DNA of 64,000 nt from an uncultured Bacteroidia bacterium (GCA_902785575.1 CACZZF010000011.1:113435-177434); one strand, 5' to 3'; shown: positions 34,895-43,200, counted from the stretch's first letter. Notes: generated from the letters alone by a model not told the origin. Numbers and translations: made by a program.

Positions 34895-36157
34895 TTAATT
34901 TGATTGGCAAGAGCAACCAGTATGTGGTTCAATTAGATGACGCTTTCCAAAGCTACGTAGACTCTTTGGTAAAGCGAAAACATAACCAAAGGCAAAGAAA
35001 AGAGTTGGGCTTGCAAGCCAATAACCACTAAATAAACATTCCGATATATGGCCCAAGAACAAAAGCAGATAAAACAGATCTGCGTTAGAATAATATGACT
35101 TCTTTATTAATACCTTTAAAATCCTCAAAATAACACTGACAAAAATCATGGTCCCAATTAGTCCAGTTTCCGAAAGTAAATCAACAAAAATATTATGACT
35201 ATAATAGCCAATAGTCCACCAAACGGAGCCGAGACCATTCCCGATAACAGGAGATCGCCAAAATGCATGAAGTCCCAATTTCCAGGATGTAAATCTATTA
35301 TAGTCCGTAGTTAAACTCTCTGCGACCCTCGTAAAGCCAGCTGATTGTAAAACATGATATCGGGATGAAAGAAACAAAATTGCAATACTAGCAACAATTA
35401 AAAGAATAATAGTCAAAAAATAATACCTTCGGCGAAGCTTAAATAATCTATATAGTAAGTAGACTGTAGCAACGACAATATAAACGAATGCCCCTCTGCC
35501 TCCACCTAATAAACATCCAATTCCACAAAAAATAAGGAAGACAAACATGATACACTTCTTTGCTATTTCATAAATACCTCCACTCTTGTCCTTATGCTTT
35601 AAAAAAACATAAAAAAAGCAATAAGAGTAGCAAAAAGCCAGATAATATGATGCACTCTGATAACTAAATGTTCCATTTTCATCAGATCGCAATACAGAGC
35701 CTGCTAAAGAAGAGGATATTACTAAATAAAAAGTCACTAAAGAAACAAATAACACAAAATATGGCATTAGTCTAACCAACTCTTCACCTACACGCTCCCT
35801 GGCCAAACGGATTCCAATATATGCCGCTGGTACACACATGGCTCCATACATCAATAAATAAGCGGAATAACGATCATAATTACCTGTGCTGTGAGGGTAA
35901 ATTAGGCCGGTTATGAAATACAAAACCAAAACTAAAGCTAGATAAAACAGCTCATTCCAGTTTTGGCGCTTGATATTATTATTAAAAAAATCAAAAACGA
36001 ACAATATAAATGCGATAGCCGCAATAGCTATAGCCATTTTAGATTTCATTCCAGATTGAAGCGCTGTCCCTGTAGCTGCCATGTAACAGCCAAATAGTTC
36101 ATCCGAAAAAAACACAAACAAACAAAATAATGATAGTAAATACTTTGATAGTCTCAT
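34895..36157 (-). CDS. O-antigen ligase/polymerase-family membrane protein (Wzy-like)
   Basis: A 420-residue polytopic protein with about ten to twelve hydrophobic segments. Its large periplasmic loop before the last helices carries NRFTSWKLGLHAFWRSPVIGNGLGSVWWTIGYYSHNIFVDLLSETGLIG, the hallmark of the O-antigen ligase (WaaL)/Wzy superfamily (the HN pair after a glycine-rich segment). It is flanked by glycosyltransferases and has a flippase three genes upstream, so polymerisation of the repeat unit is the likely role. The spacer to the upstream gene is 63 bases. The window contains a second, unrelated polymerase candidate (EpsG type) at 5021-6082. Confidence 0.85.
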   Translation of the reverse strand: MRLSKYLLSLFCLFVFFSDELFGCYMAATGTALQSGMKSKMAIAIAAIAFILFVFDFFNNNIKRQNWNELFYLALVLVLYFITGLIYPHSTGNYDRYSAYLLMYGAMCVPAAYIGIRLARERVGEELVRLMPYFVLFVSLVTFYLVISSSLAGSVLRSDENGTFSYQSASYYLAFCYSYCFFYVFLKHKDKSGGIYEIAKKCIMFVFLIFCGIGCLLGGGRGAFVYIVVATVYLLYRLFKLRRRYYFLTIILLIVASIAILFLSSRYHVLQSAGFTRVAESLTTDYNRFTSWKLGLHAFWRSPVIGNGLGSVWWTIGYYSHNIFVDLLSETGLIGTMIFVSVILRILKVLIKKSYYSNADLFYLLLFLGHISECLFSGYWLASPTLFFAFGYVFALPKSLRSFGKRHLIEPHTGCSCQSN

Positions 36158-36220
36158 TATTCCACAATAATAATCTCTACCTATATTCCAAAACTCCTAA
36201 CAATAACAATTGTCATATAA

Positions 36221-37348
36221 TCAAAACAACTTAAAAATCTCTTGTTTGAATTGATCAATACTAACTTGATCCAAATACTTTGTGTCAAGTCTAAATGGAA
36301 CTGATTTACAAATCGCATCAGCAATACTCGCCGGCGAGATACTGTCTATCTGAATTCCTAAATGATTCTTTCGAATCAGTTTCCCAATCAACCCATCTTT
36401 CGGCCCTATTACAGGTGTACCATAATAGGCAGCATGACCTAGCAATCCACTTGACTGTGCTGTGTTTCGATAAGGCATCAAAATGAAGTCACTTGAGACG
36501 CAAAGGTCAGCAAGTAGTTCATTAGAGCAGAATTGATCATAAAATCTCACTCGGATATCCTTTGAAAGATTATTCAACAAACCATAGAACTCAGCTTTAA
36601 TTGGTTCATAAATCTTACCGGCAAATACGAAGAAACACTTCTTACGCTCATATGCAGGAAGAAGAGCCAAAGCCCGAAGAATATCTAGAGTTCCTTTTCG
36701 AACACTTAAACCACCAAAATGGAGGAATATTTTATCATCAACACTCACTCCCAATTCTTTTCTAACATCCCTTGGCGAATAATCGATAGCGTTATAAGGG
36801 TCTGTAATAAACTTGAATTTGTCTGTATGATACAACTTGTTCAATTTAGCTGCTGACGATGCATCGTTCAACACGAATACCGCCTTTATACATGGGCTAA
36901 ATCGCATTATAAGATACTTGATTATGTCCAAAATGCGAGTCTTTAAGGATGAGTTCTTCCAAAGATATAAATAGATATTATATAAAATACCTGAAACCTT
37001 CACCCTATGGGGAATTAGCAGACTGATTGCGGGGATATATGCCATCAGATCATTCAAGAAGACACTATCTACTTTTTCTTCTATCACATATTTCCGAAGC
37101 ATAAGCGCTCGGCGAAATGACTGACGTAATGTCCCAGACTCTTTGCAACCTTTTAGTGCTTCTGACATATAAACAAATCTAATATGGCTTGCATCAGGCC
37201 AATGATATAATTCCCTTTTCTCTTTAAAAACTTCTGGAACAACAATCACGAATTCATCGTCTGGATGCTCCAACATACCCAGATAAATATGATGAACATA
37301 CTCGATTCGATGCCCTTTTAGGCTTGTTTCAAACAAAAGTTTAGTCAT
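36221..37348 (-). CDS. Glycosyltransferase family 4
   Basis: A 375-residue GT-B glycosyltransferase: N-terminal MTKLLFETSLKGHRIEYVHHIYLGML, then SVFLNDLMAYIPAISLL, FLHFGGLSVRKGTLDILRAL with the donor-site glycine motif, and ILMPYRNTAQSSGLLGHAAYYGTPVIGPKDGLIGKLI with the conserved terminal donor-binding block. It overlaps the acyltransferase gene by 8 bases, indicating coupled translation. It probably adds a residue to the repeat unit; the family cannot give the donor sugar. Strongly AT-rich, like its neighbours. Confidence 0.83.
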   Translation of the reverse strand: MTKLLFETSLKGHRIEYVHHIYLGMLEHPDDEFVIVVPEVFKEKRELYHWPDASHIRFVYMSEALKGCKESGTLRQSFRRALMLRKYVIEEKVDSVFLNDLMAYIPAISLLIPHRVKVSGILYNIYLYLWKNSSLKTRILDIIKYLIMRFSPCIKAVFVLNDASSAAKLNKLYHTDKFKFITDPYNAIDYSPRDVRKELGVSVDDKIFLHFGGLSVRKGTLDILRALALLPAYERKKCFFVFAGKIYEPIKAEFYGLLNNLSKDIRVRFYDQFCSNELLADLCVSSDFILMPYRNTAQSSGLLGHAAYYGTPVIGPKDGLIGKLIRKNHLGIQIDSISPASIADAICKSVPFRLDTKYLDQVSIDQFKQEIFKLF

Positions 37349-37952
37349 TCTTATTCAACTGTTTTATAAATGTGCATGGATTTCCTGCAGCTATACAGTC
37401 AGAAGGAATTGAATGTGTCACAACACTTCCTGCCCCAATAACACTTCGTGCGCCTATAGTCACACCCTTAAGCACGATACTTCTGGCACCGATGAGAACG
37501 TCATCTTCAATAATAATAGGAGCCGACTTTGCATTTATAGAGTCTATTGAGCATCCATTCTCGTCCACACCTCCACGTGTCCCCCTTAATTGCCAATCCA
37601 AAGAATGACAATCGGTGTCCATAATCAAGCAACTTGCACCGATAAGAACATGATTACCTATAGTTAAAGATTCTTTCACCCATATTGTTGTAGAACTCAT
37701 ACCGCAGTTATCTCCAATAGTCAAAAATGCCCCAGTGTCTGCTCGTATATACCCTAATGTATTAGAGGAGATAGGATTATAACCAGCCCCCGTAGTAAAA
37801 GTGAAGTTATCACCTATCTTTATGGACGCATTAGGAGCCATCTTTATAAACAGACGGTTGAAGACTTTCAAATTTCTTCCGAAAACGATACCAAGTCGTC
37901 TAAATCTAATTCGATTTCGAAAAATGTAATAGAGATGTGTACCAAGTTGCAT
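37341..37952 (-). CDS. Hexapeptide-repeat O-acetyltransferase
   Basis: A 203-residue acyltransferase of the left-handed beta-helix type: KIGDNFTFTTGAGYNPISS, LTIGNHVLIGASCLIMDTDCHSLDW with the catalytic histidine, then IEDDVLIGARSIVLKGVTIGARSVIGAGSVVTHSIPSDCIAAGNPC. Proteins of this kind (WbbJ/Cap-type) acetylate hydroxyl groups of glycan residues using acetyl-CoA in the cytoplasm. It is the second gene after the flippase and precedes a GT4 gene with an 8-base overlap. The acetyl-accepting sugar is unknown. Confidence 0.87.
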   Translation of the reverse strand: MQLGTHLYYIFRNRIRFRRLGIVFGRNLKVFNRLFIKMAPNASIKIGDNFTFTTGAGYNPISSNTLGYIRADTGAFLTIGDNCGMSSTTIWVKESLTIGNHVLIGASCLIMDTDCHSLDWQLRGTRGGVDENGCSIDSINAKSAPIIIEDDVLIGARSIVLKGVTIGARSVIGAGSVVTHSIPSDCIAAGNPCTFIKQLNKND

Positions 37953-38010
37953 AGTAAGCTTATATGTTTCAATAAGTATTAACTAAAATATAGTCAGCAA
38001 GCAGAAAACA

Positions 38011-39369
38011 CTATTTGTTCCAGACACCTGTATTAGTTTTATTCATTATTTTTTCTATCTGGATCTTTCCAAGTAAAGCCTGAACGAAATAGACTAAAGA
38101 AGGAGCCACAAGAACACCAACAAGTCCAAAGGCCCGACATGAATACTGCATTAACGGAAGAGCAACTAACGCAAAAATTACATATACTATTAGCTGTATG
38201 CGGATAGTTCCTATTCCGTTTATCAATTGCATATATACTGCTCCTATACTTTGCACAAGGATATAAATTGCCATACCTAATGATAACAGTGTTCCCACTT
38301 TTACACTATCCCCGATCCATACTTTATAGAACCAGGGAGATATTATCATCATTAATCCTACCGCAACTATCTCTAATAGCCATACTTTCTCTAACACGCC
38401 TTTTGTCTTCTTCATCCATTCATAATCCAGCTTGTGATATGCTTCTGTAAAAGCAGACCAGAAAGGTGAAAGAATGATCGTCATCACAGAAAAAGCAATG
38501 TTAAAGTATTTATATGCGATATTATACTGAGTAACATACTCCGGACCTAACTCGCGCGAAATAACGATATTTATAATCTGAAATATTAAAAGCATGCAAA
38601 GGTATATGATGAAAAACTGTATACCTAAACCCAATATATCTTTAATTAACTCTTTATGTACATATCTGAAACGCGGAGCAAATTGCTTATATGAAGAAAA
38701 CTTGAATGCATACATCGACACAATCATGATTGTAATTGTGGGAATACCTGAATAGAACAAAGCAAGTTTTAGAAGGCTGCCATCTGAAAACTGAGTTAGC
38801 AGATAGATTACCAGCAAAGAAATCAGTTGTCCTCCCACGTCTATCCATGAAACTATGCCGGGCTTTTGATCTGCAATCAATAAAGATTTAAATAGCTTAA
38901 AAACCATATTGAAACAGAAAAACAATGTTACTATCGCAAATACATCACGTAATTCCCGCGTAAATGAAGTATCCACCTTCAATATTGAAGGCCAACTTAA
39001 AAAGGTGTTCAATAATTGAACAAAGACTAACAGGAAAAGGACAATAGCCCCAATAGCAAAATAAGTCGTACTAACATATTGTCGGGCAAGCTCGATATTC
39101 CCTTTTGCTTTTGACTCAGCAAACTTATTACGCATTCCATTTCCAAAGCCTAAATCAAAGAACCCAATCCAGGCAATGATTGATGACAATGTAAGCCAAA
39201 TACCGTATTGAGTAGGATTAATATAGTTGATAGTTAAAGGAACTATTAGCAATTGGATCAGTATAGAGAGCCCCTTTGCACCAAAAGACAATACAATATT
39301 GAAAATTGACTTCCGGCTTCGCTCGCCAAACTGCTTATATCTCTCTTTCGCTTTTGAGAATAAACTCAT
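38011..39369 (-). CDS. Second Wzx-type flippase/polysaccharide transporter
   Basis: A 452-residue polytopic protein of the polysaccharide biosynthesis export superfamily. The start (SIFNIVLSFGAKGLSILIQLLIVPLTINYINPTQYGIWLTLSSIIAWIGFFDLGFGNGMRN) is typical of oligosaccharide flippases, followed by about twelve membrane segments. It would carry the second type of lipid-linked unit across the inner membrane. It heads the glycan module at 29.6-39.4 kb and is preceded by a 362-base spacer. It is unlike the flippase at 7618-9108 in sequence, so these are two different systems rather than a duplication. Confidence 0.9.
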   Translation of the reverse strand: MSLFSKAKERYKQFGERSRKSIFNIVLSFGAKGLSILIQLLIVPLTINYINPTQYGIWLTLSSIIAWIGFFDLGFGNGMRNKFAESKAKGNIELARQYVSTTYFAIGAIVLFLLVFVQLLNTFLSWPSILKVDTSFTRELRDVFAIVTLFFCFNMVFKLFKSLLIADQKPGIVSWIDVGGQLISLLVIYLLTQFSDGSLLKLALFYSGIPTITIMIVSMYAFKFSSYKQFAPRFRYVHKELIKDILGLGIQFFIIYLCMLLIFQIINIVISRELGPEYVTQYNIAYKYFNIAFSVMTIILSPFWSAFTEAYHKLDYEWMKKTKGVLEKVWLLEIVAVGLMMIISPWFYKVWIGDSVKVGTLLSLGMAIYILVQSIGAVYMQLINGIGTIRIQLIVYVIFALVALPLMQYSCRAFGLVGVLVAPSLVYFVQALLGKIQIEKIMNKTNTGVWNK

Positions 39370-39731
39370 TATTCTGCTATAGGTATTATGATTCTTAAAT
39401 AAAAAAACTCAACAATATTATCGAAAACAACATCGCATTTTGATATCTGACTTATTCATTTGAATCTCCTTGATCATAACATGAGTTCTTATAGTTCTTT
39501 TCAACTATAATTATATGACTTTTATATAATCAAAGAATCATGATGAAGTAGATAGTAGTGTTTGATATGATCTTGTAGCATATACTAACTGTTAATGTAG
39601 TACCATCGAAGTCTTAATCATACCTGCACATCTATTCTCAATCATGATAATGAAAGAATACAACGTTAATATATTATTATTCGAACCTAAATGCATACTC
39701 ATCACACAAAGGCTCACACTTGCTGTCAAAA
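39370..39731. other. AT-rich gene-free spacer upstream of the second flippase
   Basis: The 362 bases are AT-rich and hold no frame worth calling. They should contain the promoter of the flippase module, but I see no convincing TTG-19-TAnnTTTG pair on the minus strand and no copy of the 14-base motif found in the other two capsule leaders. Nothing else stands out. Confidence 0.5.
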
Positions 39732-40055
39732 TCAAAAGATCCTTTCCATCAACTGCCACTTCTCATCACTCCTCGCATCGGCCTTACTTCCCTGAAAACG
39801 AGAGACATATGCTTCCCATTCTGCCTGACGAGGAAGGGTGGCGAGGCGAGCCATATCCTTGGCAAAATCGAACTCGTCCACAGTGTCCATGATCATAAAC
39901 AGATCACGACCGTGGCGATATATCTGCATGTCAAGAATCCCCACCTCACGCTGACCGGCGATAACCTCCGGCCACACATGAGAATGAACCTCAACATACT
40001 GACGAATCATCTCCTCGTCATCAACAAGAGTTAATGTCTGACAGTATCTTTTCAT
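39732..40055 (-). CDS. rhaM: L-rhamnose mutarotase
   Basis: A 107-residue protein from the ATG complementary to 40053-40055. The RhaM family pattern is visible: MKRYCQTLTLVDDEEMIRQYVEVHSHVWPEVIAGQREVGILDMQIYRHG with the conserved His-Val-Trp-Pro region, IMDTVDEFDF, and the closing WQLMERIF. The enzyme speeds the alpha/beta conversion of L-rhamnose. No other rhamnose-catabolism gene is in the window, so its role here is isolated; a link to rhamnose-containing glycans is possible. It is downstream of the TA-like set in the same direction. Confidence 0.88.
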   Translation of the reverse strand: MKRYCQTLTLVDDEEMIRQYVEVHSHVWPEVIAGQREVGILDMQIYRHGRDLFMIMDTVDEFDFAKDMARLATLPRQAEWEAYVSRFQGSKADARSDEKWQLMERIF

Positions 40056-40120
40056 AATATACACATTAAACTGAGCCACATGCTCATTATCCAAAACTCC
40101 CCAAAATGACTAAATATAAC

Positions 40121-40642
40121 TTATTCACTTAACAACAAATCGTCTGCGAATTGTGCCGCCTCTCTTAAAAATGTCAACCATTCCTCATGAGTGAGTTGCC
40201 TATTCTCTCTAGCCCAAATCTCCTCTGCTTTCGTTCCCATATAATCAGCAATGATTTCCTCTCTGATATATTTGTTCTCTTTGTCCGTAGTCATAAGTTT
40301 CTTTTCGCCAAACTCATCCACGTATTTAACAAACTGCCGCAACTCATCTTCATCAATGAGAACCTTATTGACTTCATCGGGGATTTCTATCTTCATCTGC
40401 ATCAACTTTTTCCAAAGATTAGCAGCATTTGACTTAATCAAATCGAAAGCCAATCCATTAAGGACTAAATTAGCCAACCAGTTAAGAAATGGTGATGCTT
40501 CTGAGAGACTCTGATGATAATGGCTCCCCGTATCTACATTCTCTTCTGCCTCCTTACGATACAGATAACCATACCTTACCGCAAATACAACAGCATCCGG
40601 GTATTTGGTCATCTCAATCTGTTTGATATCAATATCTTCCAT
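40121..40642 (-). CDS. Hypothetical acidic protein downstream of a DUF3990 gene
   Basis: About 173 residues from the ATG complementary to 40640-40642 (a GTG three codons upstream is possible). The protein is charged and helical (FLNWLANLVLNGLAFDLIKSNAANLWKKLMQMKIEIPDE), without signal peptide or membrane segment. I do not recognise the family. It follows the DUF3990 gene by 194 bases and could be a third member of that toxin-antitoxin-like set or an unrelated gene. A possible 61-codon frame at 40629-40814 in the gap is not convincing. Confidence 0.55.
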   Translation of the reverse strand: MEDIDIKQIEMTKYPDAVVFAVRYGYLYRKEAEENVDTGSHYHQSLSEASPFLNWLANLVLNGLAFDLIKSNAANLWKKLMQMKIEIPDEVNKVLIDEDELRQFVKYVDEFGEKKLMTTDKENKYIREEIIADYMGTKAEEIWARENRQLTHEEWLTFLREAAQFADDLLLSE

Positions 40643-40836
40643 ATCTCCCACTATTAACTAATTGACGAAAAAAGGAATCTGAATGATTTTGACAATTGTT
40701 ATGAAACATAAGACTACAAAACACGAATAAAAAGCTATTCAGATTTTGGCACACTGACCAGATTATTTTACCTTTATCATCATAAACATTTCGCACTATT
40801 GACGCAAGCGCCATTTCATATCCTAGCACTTTAGAT

Positions 40837-41316
40837 CTACACCTCAAACGCTTCTATAAACTTCAGCGTTTTAATTGTCCTTCCAGTGTGGAAGGAAATC
40901 TGATCATAGGTCTTATACGCCTTCAACTGCATAATGGCAGCCTCGGCATCCAGGACACCGCTCTCGAAAAGATTCACAGTCGTGAATACCTTATCGTTAG
41001 CGACCGGACCCAGAACAAGATCAAAATCATGTTTCCGTGACTTACGGCAGTCCGTCACGAAATAAAGCCAAGCCTCATCAACACCATCGAAATGGCGGAT
41101 ATTCCAGTCAGGTTTACTCAGAAGTGATTCGTCGAATTCATACACAGAAACAACCGCCCGACCAGATCTTTCCCGTTCTTTCTTGATGTTCGCCCAGCGT
41201 ACAGCCTGCTCGAGATTGCTCGTAGTGTAAAACCCCTTGCCGAAATCTGAATTCCGACGCCCCAAATTCAAATACGGCCTTCTGACCGCAACCGTAGATC
41301 CATGATACAACTTCAT
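40837..41316 (-). CDS. DUF3990 protein, putative ADP-ribosyltransferase-like toxin
   Basis: A 159-residue DUF3990 domain protein. The signature MKLYHGSTVAVRRPYLNLGRRNSDFGKGFYTTSNLEQAVRWA is present from residue 1: the YHGS and the FGKGFYTT elements resemble the R/H-Y-E fold of ADP-ribosyltransferases. Later DEAWLYFVTDCRKSRKHDFDLVLGPVANDKVF fits the family core. DUF3990 genes occur next to small DUF3791 genes and have been grouped with toxin-antitoxin modules. Here the DUF3791-like gene overlaps it by 4 bases (ATGA). Activity is inferred from the family, not shown by any unique motif. Confidence 0.78.
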   Translation of the reverse strand: MKLYHGSTVAVRRPYLNLGRRNSDFGKGFYTTSNLEQAVRWANIKKERERSGRAVVSVYEFDESLLSKPDWNIRHFDGVDEAWLYFVTDCRKSRKHDFDLVLGPVANDKVFTTVNLFESGVLDAEAAIMQLKAYKTYDQISFHTGRTIKTLKFIEAFEV

Positions 41317-41738
41317 ATCTTCCTTCTGCTTATGAAACGACGGATATCCTCTATAACATATTCTGTCCCTTGAGTATGAAGCAAATCGTAGTAATCCGTG
41401 ATATACTTATCCACTTCAGACTCTTTGAATATGACCCAGGCGCGCAATCCACTGATACGTTCCGCAAGGGCGAACTTCTCCAAGCAATAGGTATAGAACT
41501 CAAAAGCCTCATATCCAACATCTTGAGTCTGTCTCGAACGCCACAACTCAAACTCATCATATAGAGCTTCGGTACTCAGATACCACCACTTGGACCTCTC
41601 GTCATAAAGCTTCTCGTACATCGGATTGATATAGATATAGAGTAATGCGTCATCCAGCGAGATCCTCTTCACCCTGGAAACATACTCCGCAAGGCGGGAA
41701 ATCTTAATCGGAATGATGTTCTCTTCGTAAACACCCAT
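41313..41738 (-). CDS. DUF3791-like protein, putative antitoxin partner of DUF3990
   Basis: About 141 residues from the ATG complementary to 41736-41738. Two parts are visible. The N-terminal half (KISRLAEYVSRVKRISLDDALLYIYINPMYEKLYDERSKWWYLS) is a helical module found in partner genes of DUF3990. The C-terminal half (FEFYTYCLEKFALAERISGLRAWVIFKESEVDKYITDYYDLLHTQGTEYVIEDI) matches DUF3791. It overlaps the DUF3990 gene by four bases, so the two are translationally coupled, with this one first, as is usual for antitoxins. The joint presence of both parts in one protein is longer than a single DUF3791. Confidence 0.72.
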   Translation of the reverse strand: MGVYEENIIPIKISRLAEYVSRVKRISLDDALLYIYINPMYEKLYDERSKWWYLSTEALYDEFELWRSRQTQDVGYEAFEFYTYCLEKFALAERISGLRAWVIFKESEVDKYITDYYDLLHTQGTEYVIEDIRRFISRRKI

Positions 41739-41779
41739 AACTCTTTCTATCAAATGATACTAGAAACTAACCAACGCTT

Positions 41780-42562
41780 TCAATTCCCTTTATATCTCAT
41801 TTCCAGCACCTTCCAATCCACGACGTCCCATAGGGCGGTGAGGTGGGCCGGGCGGCGGTTCTGGTAGTCGAGGTAGTAGGCGTGCTCCCAGACGTCGAAG
41901 GTCAGGATGGGCTTGAGGCCGTGGGCGACGGGGTTGTCCGCTCCGGCGTATTGGGCGATTGAGAGTTCGCCTGTAGCGTCTGCTTGGAGCCATACCCAGC
42001 CGGATCCGAAGATGGTCGCGCCTTTGGTTTCGAACTCTTTTTGGAAGGCGGCGAGGGTGCCCCATTGGGTGGTGATTTGGTTCAGCAGTAGAGATTCTTC
42101 GCTGCGCTCAGAATGACAAATTCCAGATTCTTCGCTGCGCTCAGAATGACAGCAGCGCTCAGAATGACAGCGGGTGTCATCCTGAGGAGCGTCAGCGACG
42201 AAGGATCTGAATTGGGTGAAATAAAGGTTGTGGTTCAGAATCTGGCCGGCGTTGTTAAAGATGGGACCGGCGGGAGCTTTGGCGACAATCTCAGCTAGAA
42301 TAGATTCTTCGCTGCGCTCAGAATGACAAATTCCAGATTCTTCGCTGCGCTCAGAATGACAAATTCCAGATTCTTCGCTGCGCTCAGAATGACAAGAAGG
42401 CTCAGAATGACAAAGGGGCTCGAACTCGGTGCCGACGATGAGTTTGTTCAGGTTGTCGACATAACCCTGAAGATGCTTTCCATGGTGGAACTCCAGCGTC
42501 CTGGCGCTGATCACCGGCTCCAGCGCGTCAATCGCATATGGCAAATCAATAAGCGTAAACAT
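41780..42562 (-). CDS. sodB: Fe/Mn superoxide dismutase with two blocks of repeat-derived insertion
   Basis: A 260-residue protein; normal family length is about 195. The core is intact: LPYAIDALEPVISARTLEFHHGKHLQGYVDNLNKLI (metal His), ILNHNLYFTQF (metal His), FGSGWVWLQ and LTFDVWEHAYYLDYQNRRPAHLTALWDVVDWKVLEMRY (metal Asp and His). Two inserts, of about 35 residues each, are built from CHSERSEES-type peptides encoded by short palindromic repeats at 42092-42208 and 42302-42412. They sit in surface loops between helices and do not touch metal ligands. The start is the ATG complementary to 42560-42562. It detoxifies superoxide in the cytoplasm. Whether the inserted protein is fully active is open. 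Confidence 0.88.
   Translation of the reverse strand: MFTLIDLPYAIDALEPVISARTLEFHHGKHLQGYVDNLNKLIVGTEFEPLCHSEPSCHSERSEESGICHSERSEESGICHSERSEESILAEIVAKAPAGPIFNNAGQILNHNLYFTQFRSFVADAPQDDTRCHSERCCHSERSEESGICHSERSEESLLLNQITTQWGTLAAFQKEFETKGATIFGSGWVWLQADATGELSIAQYAGADNPVAHGLKPILTFDVWEHAYYLDYQNRRPAHLTALWDVVDWKVLEMRYKGN
42092..42208. repeat. Type-A interspersed repeat cluster, second insert of the superoxide dismutase gene
   Basis: Two full copies (42092-42118 and 42125-42151) of a palindromic element with GATTCTTCGCTG and CGCTCAGAATGACA arms, then a partial copy and an inverted diverged copy ending GAAGGATCT at 42208. All keep the reading frame. Confidence 0.9.
42302..42412. repeat. Type-A interspersed repeat cluster with 33-bp period, first insert of the superoxide dismutase gene
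   Basis: Three copies begin at 42302, 42335 and 42368 with an exact 33-base period (11 codons each), followed by a partial copy near 42399-42412. The period is a multiple of three, so copy-number change would keep the frame. Confidence 0.92.
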
Positions 42563-42643
42563 ATAACAAAACAATTAAAAACTCCGAAGAAGTCCGGAAA
42601 GGTCGACTTGAATTAGCAGGTGTGACCTATTACAAACAGAAAA

Positions 42644-42701
42644 GGAAACTCACCGGCGCAAAGAGTTGAACTCCGCAATTTCCGGATTTGCTTCCTTTTT
42701 A
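42644..42701. promoter_or_regulatory. Long imperfect hairpin upstream of the superoxide dismutase gene
   Basis: AAAAGGAA, CCGG, GCG and GAGTT on one side are mirrored by AACTC, CGC, CCGG and TTCCTTTT on the other. A -7-like box on the minus strand (TACCTTTG, complementary to about 42703-42710) lies just above. It could be a structured leader of the dismutase transcript or a bidirectional terminator. Confidence 0.4.
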
Positions 42702-42756
42702 CAAAGGTAAGCAAAAAACACGAAAATAATCTATATTCTTTTCTATTAGAAAACAC

Positions 42757-42786
42757 TTGTAACAATCGATTTAATCACTATCTTTG
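42757..42786 (+). promoter_or_regulatory. Promoter of small-protein cassette 1
   Basis: TTG (42757-42759), 19 bases, TATCTTTG (42779-42786): a full match to the Bacteroidetes promoter pattern. The spacer shares ATCGATTTAATCA with the promoter of cassette 2. Confidence 0.75.
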
Positions 42787-42791
42787 CAATA

Positions 42792-42939
42792 CGAAAGGTG
42801 AGCGCCCCTTGAGAAAGGGCTAAATTTACATAGAGCATTTTCCCTAACCGGAGAGTGCTCTACTTTGTTTAAAACCGGATGCGTACTCTCTTTTATTATC
42901 CAGCGGTATCGGTTTAATTCTTTTCTCACCGATCGTAAT
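42792..42939 (+). ncRNA. Structured leader of small-protein cassette 1
   Basis: Between the promoter and the small frame lie a GCCCCTT...GGGC hairpin with a GAGA-type loop, a second stem AGAGCA...TGCTCT, then AAAACCGG and TATCCAGCGG blocks. All are also present in cassette 2. The second stem changes on both sides between copies (AGAGTGC with GCGCTCT in cassette 2), which suggests selection on pairing. Could be a cis-regulatory leader or a processed RNA. Confidence 0.5.
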
Positions 42940-43083
42940 ATGGTTAAACTAAGTACCAAGGTGTCTTTTGACATTAGTCTGGAGCGTAAGCATCAGCAAT
43001 CAAAAGAAACCACCAAGACCATCTCAAAAGTTTTGCGGGTCGCTAAGGAAGCCATTCGGACGCGTATTCGTAAGATAACGTAG
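42940..43083 (+). CDS. Small basic protein, 47 residues, cassette copy 1
   Basis: The frame starts MVKLSTKVSFDISLERK and ends in IRTRIRKIT; it is highly basic and predicted helical. The paralogue at 44925-45068 has the same length and shares SFDISLE, the ET..T.K.ISK stretch and VAKE. Conservation of the protein, with more divergence at third positions and in the linker, argues that it is translated. The gene is on the plus strand, opposite to all neighbours, and has its own promoter, leader and terminator. It is not a family that I recognise. A nucleic-acid-binding or regulatory role is possible from charge alone. Confidence 0.6.
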   Translation: MVKLSTKVSFDISLERKHQQSKETTKTISKVLRVAKEAIRTRIRKIT

Positions 43084-43130
43084 TTCCAATGTGTTCGGTA
43101 TTACCGTAACAGTCTATATTTCCATCCGGT

Positions 43131-43166
43131 CAAAAGGTGCCCACCGCTGGGGGCTCCTTTTGTTTA
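43131..43166 (+). terminator. Terminator of small-protein cassette 1
   Basis: CAAAAGG (43131-43137) pairs with CCTTTTG (43156-43162) with inner GCCC/GGGC pairs, followed by TTTA. Nearly identical to the terminator of cassette 2. Opposes the UDP-glucose dehydrogenase gene, whose stop is at 43201. Confidence 0.8.
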
Positions 43167-43200
43167 CGCCGCTGGGCATGACCCGACTGACCTTGCGGCC

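Noticed and set aside
40629..40814. Possible 61-codon frame between the DUF3990 gene and the next gene
   Set aside because: No recognisable motif and it overlaps the start of the downstream gene; conservation could not be tested.
42302..42412. CRISPR-like array because of regular 33-bp spacing
   Set aside because: The units are contiguous palindromes without unique spacers and lie in the frame of the dismutase gene; no cas genes are seen.
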